Assembly (NCBI GenBank): GCA_944386495.1
Contig: CALXBE010000014.1
Coordinates: 1 to 52,821, forward strand
Source: an uncultured Gemmiger sp.
GTDB lineage: Bacteria; Bacillota; Clostridia; Oscillospirales; Ruminococcaceae
Reading direction: 5' to 3'
DNA: 52,821 nucleotides
Part shown: positions 49,361 through 52,821 of the stretch, in pieces
Numbering within the stretch: the first letter of the stretch is position 1
Layout: every line of letters begins with the position of its first letter
Program-made: the position numbers and the translations under genes
Notes under the pieces: generated by a model
What the model was told of the DNA's origin: nothing
Seen by the model: only the letters and a program-made list of their open reading frames with translations
Databases searched by the model: none

Positions 49361-49378
49361 TGATTGGAGCCTGTTTTT

Positions 49379-50035
49379 ATGAAAACTTTTAAGCTGCATC
49401 TTATCCGCCACGGCCTGACCCGGGGCAATCTGGAAGGCCTTTATATCGGTTCCGGAACAGACCTGCCCCTCTGCAAGGAGGGAAAGGAAGCACTTTCCCG
49501 GCTCCAGGACCAGTTCACCTATCCGGTGGTGGACACGGTCTTTACCAGCCCTCTCAGCCGTGCAGTGGAGACTGCCCAGATCCTGTTCCCCGCAGCCACC
49601 CATAAAATGGAGGTGCAGGATCTGCGGGAGATGGACTTTGGGGTGTTTGAAAACCGCCCTATGTCCGAGCTGGTGAAGGACCCGGAATTTGCCGCCTGGA
49701 TGGACCCTTCCAGCCATACGGTGCCGGAAGGGGCAGAGAACCGGGCGGATTTCTATCGCCGCACCGGGGATGCCCTGATGAAGATGTTCGAGTATATGAT
49801 GAAGATGGGAATCACCGAGGCTGCCTGTGTGACCCATGGGGGCGTGATCATGAGTATGCTGGCCCAGCACGCCTTCCCTCAGCGGAAGCCGGAGGACTGG
49901 ATGGCAGACCCGGGCTGCGGATACACAGTCCGGTGCGATGTCCAGATGTGGATGAGGGATGGTATGGCAGAAGCCATTGATGTGGTTCCTTATGGATACC
50001 TGGACGACCAGGAAGACCCTGAGGAAGAGGAATGA
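49379..50035 (+). CDS. histidine phosphatase-superfamily protein (phosphoglycerate mutase/CobC-like)
   Basis: 218 residues from ATG 49379, with TTGGAG 9 nt upstream. The RHG motif LHLIRHGLTRGN carries phospho-acceptor His11. Also seen are FTSPLSRAVETAQI, REMDFGVFE and the second His in VTHGGVIMSML. The family includes phosphoglycerate mutases, alpha-ribazole phosphatase and fructose-bisphosphatases. No cobalamin genes are nearby, so the substrate stays open. An acidic tail (DDQEDPEEEE) ends the protein. Confidence 0.9.
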   Translation: MKTFKLHLIRHGLTRGNLEGLYIGSGTDLPLCKEGKEALSRLQDQFTYPVVDTVFTSPLSRAVETAQILFPAATHKMEVQDLREMDFGVFENRPMSELVKDPEFAAWMDPSSHTVPEGAENRADFYRRTGDALMKMFEYMMKMGITEAACVTHGGVIMSMLAQHAFPQRKPEDWMADPGCGYTVRCDVQMWMRDGMAEAIDVVPYGYLDDQEDPEEEE

Positions 50036-50073
50036 AAAAATAAAAAGAGCTGTGCATCTGCACAGCTCTTTTT
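50034..50073. terminator. bidirectional terminator
   Basis: AAAAAGAGCTGTGCA (50042-50056) pairs with TGCACAGCTCTTTTT (50059-50073). It serves the phosphatase gene and the reverse DUF3048 gene. Confidence 0.88.
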
Positions 50074-50089
50074 TGCAGAAAAGAAAATT

Positions 50090-51151
50090 TCAGGAGAAAA
50101 CCACCGACTGGTTCCCGACGCCATAGATGCCGATATAAGTGGTGCCGGGATTGACGGTAACGGGGGCACCGTTTCCGTCTACCAGCTGGAGGGGAGCGGT
50201 GGCACTGCCCTTTATAAAACGGCAGGGGAGAGCGGTTCCACCATGGAGAAGATAGGCATCACCCTGGGACAAATCATAGTCCAGGGTCACGCCGTCATCC
50301 TTGGTTTGGGTGGAGGACATGAGAATCACCACATTGTCCACGGAAGCGGTCTTTTCCAGGTTGGGGTCGGTCCATTCTTCACCATCGCCGTATTCCAGGC
50401 GGTACTTTCCGGATTCGGAATCGTAATAGCCCCGGGTAGTGCTGCCGGAAGAATAGATGATTTCAAACTGTCCGGCAGGCTGCTCTCCGCTTTTTCCTTC
50501 TCCGAACTGGAACAAGCTGACCAGAGAACCCTGGGCAGATGCGCCATAGAGGGAAAGTCCGGAGGAAACCAGTCCCCGGTCGGTGTACCAGCAGTACTGG
50601 TCGGGGTAGCCCAGAGCCTTCCGCTCGGAATCATAGGCGAGAACGGATTTCCCGGCCAGGATTCCGTCCAGATCCTGGTAGGTAAGCAGATTCAGGATGT
50701 TGGAGGCGTACACGCTCTTCCCCATATGGACAGGAATGGCGTTGAGGGGAATCAAAAACTGAAGACCTAAATCCTGACCATAGCCAACAGGCCCCACCTT
50801 GGGCAGATCCTCCGAATTGGGGAAAACGGCGGTGATGGTGGAATAATCTCCCGAAACCAATCCCTCAATAATCAGTTCGGCCTGGGAAATCCCCCACAGA
50901 GGCCGAGCTTCCGGGTCAGAAACATAGGTGATGCCCACGGGGCGGCTGCCGGGGTAGGCTGTCTCAAGACCGGTGAGCGGGTCGGTTTCCAGGGTGGGGA
51001 TGGGGACAGGGGTGGGCGTAGGCTCCGGGGTAGGCTCCGGGGTCGCGGTAGGGGCAGCAGTAGAGGAGCCGTCCTCTCCGGTGCTCTGGCCGCAGCCGGC
51101 CAGGGCCAAAATAAAAACGAACGCCATAAAAATGGCAAGGACTTTTTTCAA
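50090..51151 (-). CDS. DUF3048 lipoprotein (YerB-like), shorter paralogue
   Basis: 353 residues from TTG 51151, with GGGAGGTG 7 nt upstream; the longer frame from 51253 includes the promoter. The signal peptide ends in lipobox LAGC (Cys20), then a Pro/Thr-rich linker (~30-50), then the DUF3048 region: DPLTGLETAYPGSRPVGI, QAELIIEGLVSGDYSTITAVF, KVGPVGYGQDL. Surface-anchored; function unknown. A second, longer paralogue lies just upstream, but terminators and promoters make them separate transcripts. Confidence 0.88.
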   Translation of the reverse strand: MKKVLAIFMAFVFILALAGCGQSTGEDGSSTAAPTATPEPTPEPTPTPVPIPTLETDPLTGLETAYPGSRPVGITYVSDPEARPLWGISQAELIIEGLVSGDYSTITAVFPNSEDLPKVGPVGYGQDLGLQFLIPLNAIPVHMGKSVYASNILNLLTYQDLDGILAGKSVLAYDSERKALGYPDQYCWYTDRGLVSSGLSLYGASAQGSLVSLFQFGEGKSGEQPAGQFEIIYSSGSTTRGYYDSESGKYRLEYGDGEEWTDPNLEKTASVDNVVILMSSTQTKDDGVTLDYDLSQGDAYLLHGGTALPCRFIKGSATAPLQLVDGNGAPVTVNPGTTYIGIYGVGNQSVVFS

Positions 51152-51184
51152 AACAAAACACCTCCCGGTTACAGGGTCGAATTC

Positions 51185-51213
51185 ATTGTACCACACCTGA
51201 GACAGCGGAACAA
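51185..51213 (-). promoter_or_regulatory. promoter of the shorter DUF3048 gene
   Basis: Reverse strand: TTGTTC (51208-51213), a 17-nt spacer, and TACAAT (51185-51190) preceded by TGG (extended -10). Confidence 0.72.
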
Positions 51214-51224
51214 GGCGAAAGACA

Positions 51225-51260
51225 AATAAAAACAGCCCCACGGACCTTTCCATGGGGCTG
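51225..51260 (-). terminator. terminator of the longer DUF3048 gene
   Basis: CAGCCCCA (51233-51240) pairs with TGGGGCTG (51253-51260). The reverse strand continues TTTTTATTT. Confidence 0.78.
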
Positions 51261-51278
51261 AAAAGTAAATCTTAAGAA

Positions 51279-52523
51279 TCAGGCGGCGGGAGTCTCGGCA
51301 GTGTCGGCGGTTTCTGCGGTACCCTCGACAGTGCCCTCGGTGGTGCCTTCTACGGGTTCTTCTACAACGGGATCGTTGCCGGTGTAGCTGCAGAAGGCGG
51401 TCTCGTCATTGTCGATGACGGCGATGTAGCACTTGCCCAGGTTGACCGTGATCTCCTCGCTGCTGTGGCTGCCGTCCTCGTTCAGGTGGTAGAGGGTGAT
51501 GGGCTCGTGAGCGGCGCCCTGACCCTTCTCCCAGTATACCTTCTCCACATTGCCGTTGTAGAAGTAGTAGCCGGTGCCGCCCTTGGCGTAATCCACACAC
51601 TGCAGGTCCTTGGCCTCGTGGCCGGGGTAGGTGTAGATGTCGGCGGAAAGAACAAATACATTGGTGAACTTCAGGGTCTCGCCGTTGAGCTCGTCCACGG
51701 TCTCCATCCAGCTGCCGCCGTTGGGGTAGTAGTACTGGCTCATGACATACTGGCCGCTGGATTCATCAAAGGAGAAAGCGGTGCGGTAGCTCTGGCTGTG
51801 CTGGATGGTGATATCCAGGGCGCTGCCGTCGGGGAGCTGCCGGGGAGAGTCATACCGGTAATCCAGCCAGTTGAAGTAGTTGTAGCTGTCAGGATTGTTG
51901 TAGGTGAAGTCCATGGGGGTGCTGTTGTTGTCAATGTACTGCTGGATGTGCTCAGCATCGGTGTACTCGGTATGCTCGTAATCCACATACTGACCGGCCC
52001 AGTTGGTACGGTTCCGATCACGATAACCGTTGCCGGCGTTCTTAGAGTTCAGCCAGTCGTAGTTGGTGGCGCGAACATACTGAGACTGTACCACGGACTC
52101 GCCATCATGGATGTAAAGAGGCTCCCAGTGAACGATCAGCTGGAAGAACTGGTCACGGGCGGAACGGATGGGGCCGACTTCCTGAATCTTCTCATAGTCC
52201 TGGAAGAGAGCCATAAAACGGGTGATGCCGCCTTCTACCTTGATTTCAAAGAGCATTTCGGCACCGGACAGGCCGCGCTGAGGCCGGGCCTGCACAATGT
52301 TGTTTACCATGACAGCGGTAAGACGAACATCGTCGTTGTAGTCTCCATCCTTGGGCTCACCGGTGAGGGGGTTGGGGTCGTAGGGAGGTTCGGGAGTGGG
52401 GGTGGGGGTAGGTGCTACGGTGGGAACCGAAGCCTCGGCCTGGGAATTGTCCTCCTTGCCGCAAGCGACCAGGAGGCTGGCGGCCATGATCAAGGCCAGC
52501 AACAGACATACAATACGCTTCAT
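51279..52523 (-). CDS. DUF3048 lipoprotein (YerB-like), longer paralogue
   Basis: 414 residues from ATG 52523 (AAAAGGAG 9 nt upstream). The signal peptide ends in LVAC (Cys21), followed by a Pro/Thr linker and the DUF3048 domain: NPLTGEPKDGDYNDD, RPQRGLSGAEMLFEI, GGITRFMALFQDY and VGPIRSARDQF. A Tyr/Asn/Asp-rich middle and an acidic Thr/Glu tail (VEEPVEGTTEGTVEGTAE) complete it. The core motif SGAEMLFE/VGPIRSAR matches typical family members better than the shorter paralogue does. Anchored outside the membrane; biochemical role unknown. Confidence 0.92.
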   Translation of the reverse strand: MKRIVCLLLALIMAASLLVACGKEDNSQAEASVPTVAPTPTPTPEPPYDPNPLTGEPKDGDYNDDVRLTAVMVNNIVQARPQRGLSGAEMLFEIKVEGGITRFMALFQDYEKIQEVGPIRSARDQFFQLIVHWEPLYIHDGESVVQSQYVRATNYDWLNSKNAGNGYRDRNRTNWAGQYVDYEHTEYTDAEHIQQYIDNNSTPMDFTYNNPDSYNYFNWLDYRYDSPRQLPDGSALDITIQHSQSYRTAFSFDESSGQYVMSQYYYPNGGSWMETVDELNGETLKFTNVFVLSADIYTYPGHEAKDLQCVDYAKGGTGYYFYNGNVEKVYWEKGQGAAHEPITLYHLNEDGSHSSEEITVNLGKCYIAVIDNDETAFCSYTGNDPVVEEPVEGTTEGTVEGTAETADTAETPAA

Positions 52524-52575
52524 GGAAAGATACTCCTTTTCTGGGCTCACCGGGAGCCCGCCAAATATTGATTTC

Positions 52576-52604
52576 ATTTTACCTGTTTCCCTATGGTTTG
52601 TAAA
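52576..52604 (-). promoter_or_regulatory. promoter of the longer DUF3048 gene
   Basis: Reverse strand: TTTACA (52599-52604), a 17-nt spacer, and TAAAAT (52576-52581). The long leader (~50 nt) ends in AAAAGGAG. Confidence 0.65.
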
Positions 52605-52664
52605 GGCATATTTGTCACAACCCACAAACTGTCAAAACAGGGGAAAAAGAATTTTTTCTTTTTC

Positions 52665-52693
52665 TTGACTTTTGCGTCCGGGACTGCTATAAT
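52665..52693 (+). promoter_or_regulatory. promoter of tRNA-Lys
   Basis: TTGACT (52665-52670), a 17-nt spacer, and TATAAT (52688-52693), with TGC before the -10. Confidence 0.88.
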
Positions 52694-52718
52694 CGTTTTG
52701 CTGTGGATTCAGCAGTAT

Positions 52719-52794
52719 GTGCCGTTAGCTCAGTCGGTAGAGCATCTGACTTTTAATCAGAGGGCCCGGGATTCGAGTTCCCGACGGCGCACCA
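52719..52794 (+). tRNA. tRNA-Lys (anticodon TTT)
   Basis: Cloverleaf with acceptor GTGCCGT/ACGGCGC (one G-T pair), D-loop with CAGTCGGTAGAGC, anticodon stem around loop CTTTTAA (TTT), T-arm GATTCGAGTTC, discriminator A and encoded CCA. Only 27 nt follow before the window ends; they hold a weak GCTTA/TAAGC hairpin. Confidence 0.97.
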
Positions 52795-52821
52795 GAATAA
52801 ACCGCTTAGGTAAGCCTTTAA

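Noticed and set aside
1-52821. CRISPR arrays, insertion sequences, prophage genes, rRNA
   Set aside because: No regular direct-repeat/spacer series, transposase or phage structural motifs or rRNA sequence was seen; the 45-bp repeats are coding.

Overview
The window looks like chromosomal DNA from a GC-rich gut Clostridium of the Oscillospiraceae/Ruminococcaceae type. This is an inference from several features: CGG/CTG-rich codon use; Firmicutes-type sigma-A promoters and strong Shine-Dalgarno sites; DnaD/DnaI-like replication proteins; RNase Y; a threonine T-box; BMP-type nucleoside transport; a 2-hydroxyacyl-CoA dehydratase/activase pair; and tandem DUF3048 lipoproteins. Nothing identifies the species. 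I saw no complete insertion sequence, prophage, CRISPR array or rRNA. Only the AT-rich first ~90 bases look foreign.

Layout. 1-402: the tail of a possible AT-rich gene, then stacked hairpins/terminators and a promoter. 403-5184: a secreted SGNH hydrolase facing a reverse operon of M24B aminopeptidase, VanH-like D-2-hydroxyacid dehydrogenase and an EamA exporter. 5286-7864: a metal-GTPase cluster with a CobW protein carrying a His/Cys repeat insert, a second GTPase-like protein fused to a TIGR03943/YcgQ-like domain, and a small membrane protein. 7939-16139: a complete histidine operon, hisZG-D-C-B-H-A-F-IE-K, with a palindrome-bearing promoter. 16349-20602 (reverse): a two-gene ATP-dependent radical dehydratase/activase system. 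20789-23200 (reverse): a MalT-like LuxR regulator, divergent from a sugar-isomerase-like gene and a BMP/nucleoside ABC transporter (23552-29651).

29763-32325: a DnaI/DnaC-like helicase loader, tRNA-Gly(CCC), a DnaD protein and a small hypothetical gene. 32322-33391: a LysR regulator divergent from a predicted ~100-nt CU-rich small RNA, with overlapping promoters. 33459-37656: a Crp/Fnr regulator with a GtrB-like glycosyltransferase, divergent from an SsuABC/ThiXYZ-like ABC operon; two identical-type 5-4-5 palindromes lie between them. 37712-40105: a PRTase-like protein with a degenerate PRPP loop, and RNase Y with a long structured leader. 40440-47914: T-box plus thrS, cupin plus carboxymuconolactone decarboxylase, gltX, azlCD and trpS. 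48033-50035: an AbrB/SpoVT-like regulator, an XRE regulator with a perfect 9-5-9 operator, and a histidine phosphatase. 50090-52523: two DUF3048 lipoproteins. 52665-52794: tRNA-Lys(TTT).

The most interesting material is regulatory. It comprises the LysR/small-RNA module, the Crp/Fnr operator pair phased at -41.5 of the divergent ABC operon, the his-promoter palindrome, and the XRE operator with related half-sites before the neighbouring phosphatase. Among proteins, the CobW pair and the split activase/dehydratase stand out. Many starts were moved from the longest open frame to the codon with the best Shine-Dalgarno spacing. Promoters, operators and terminators were read by eye, and transcription starts are estimated as 7 nt past the -10 box.
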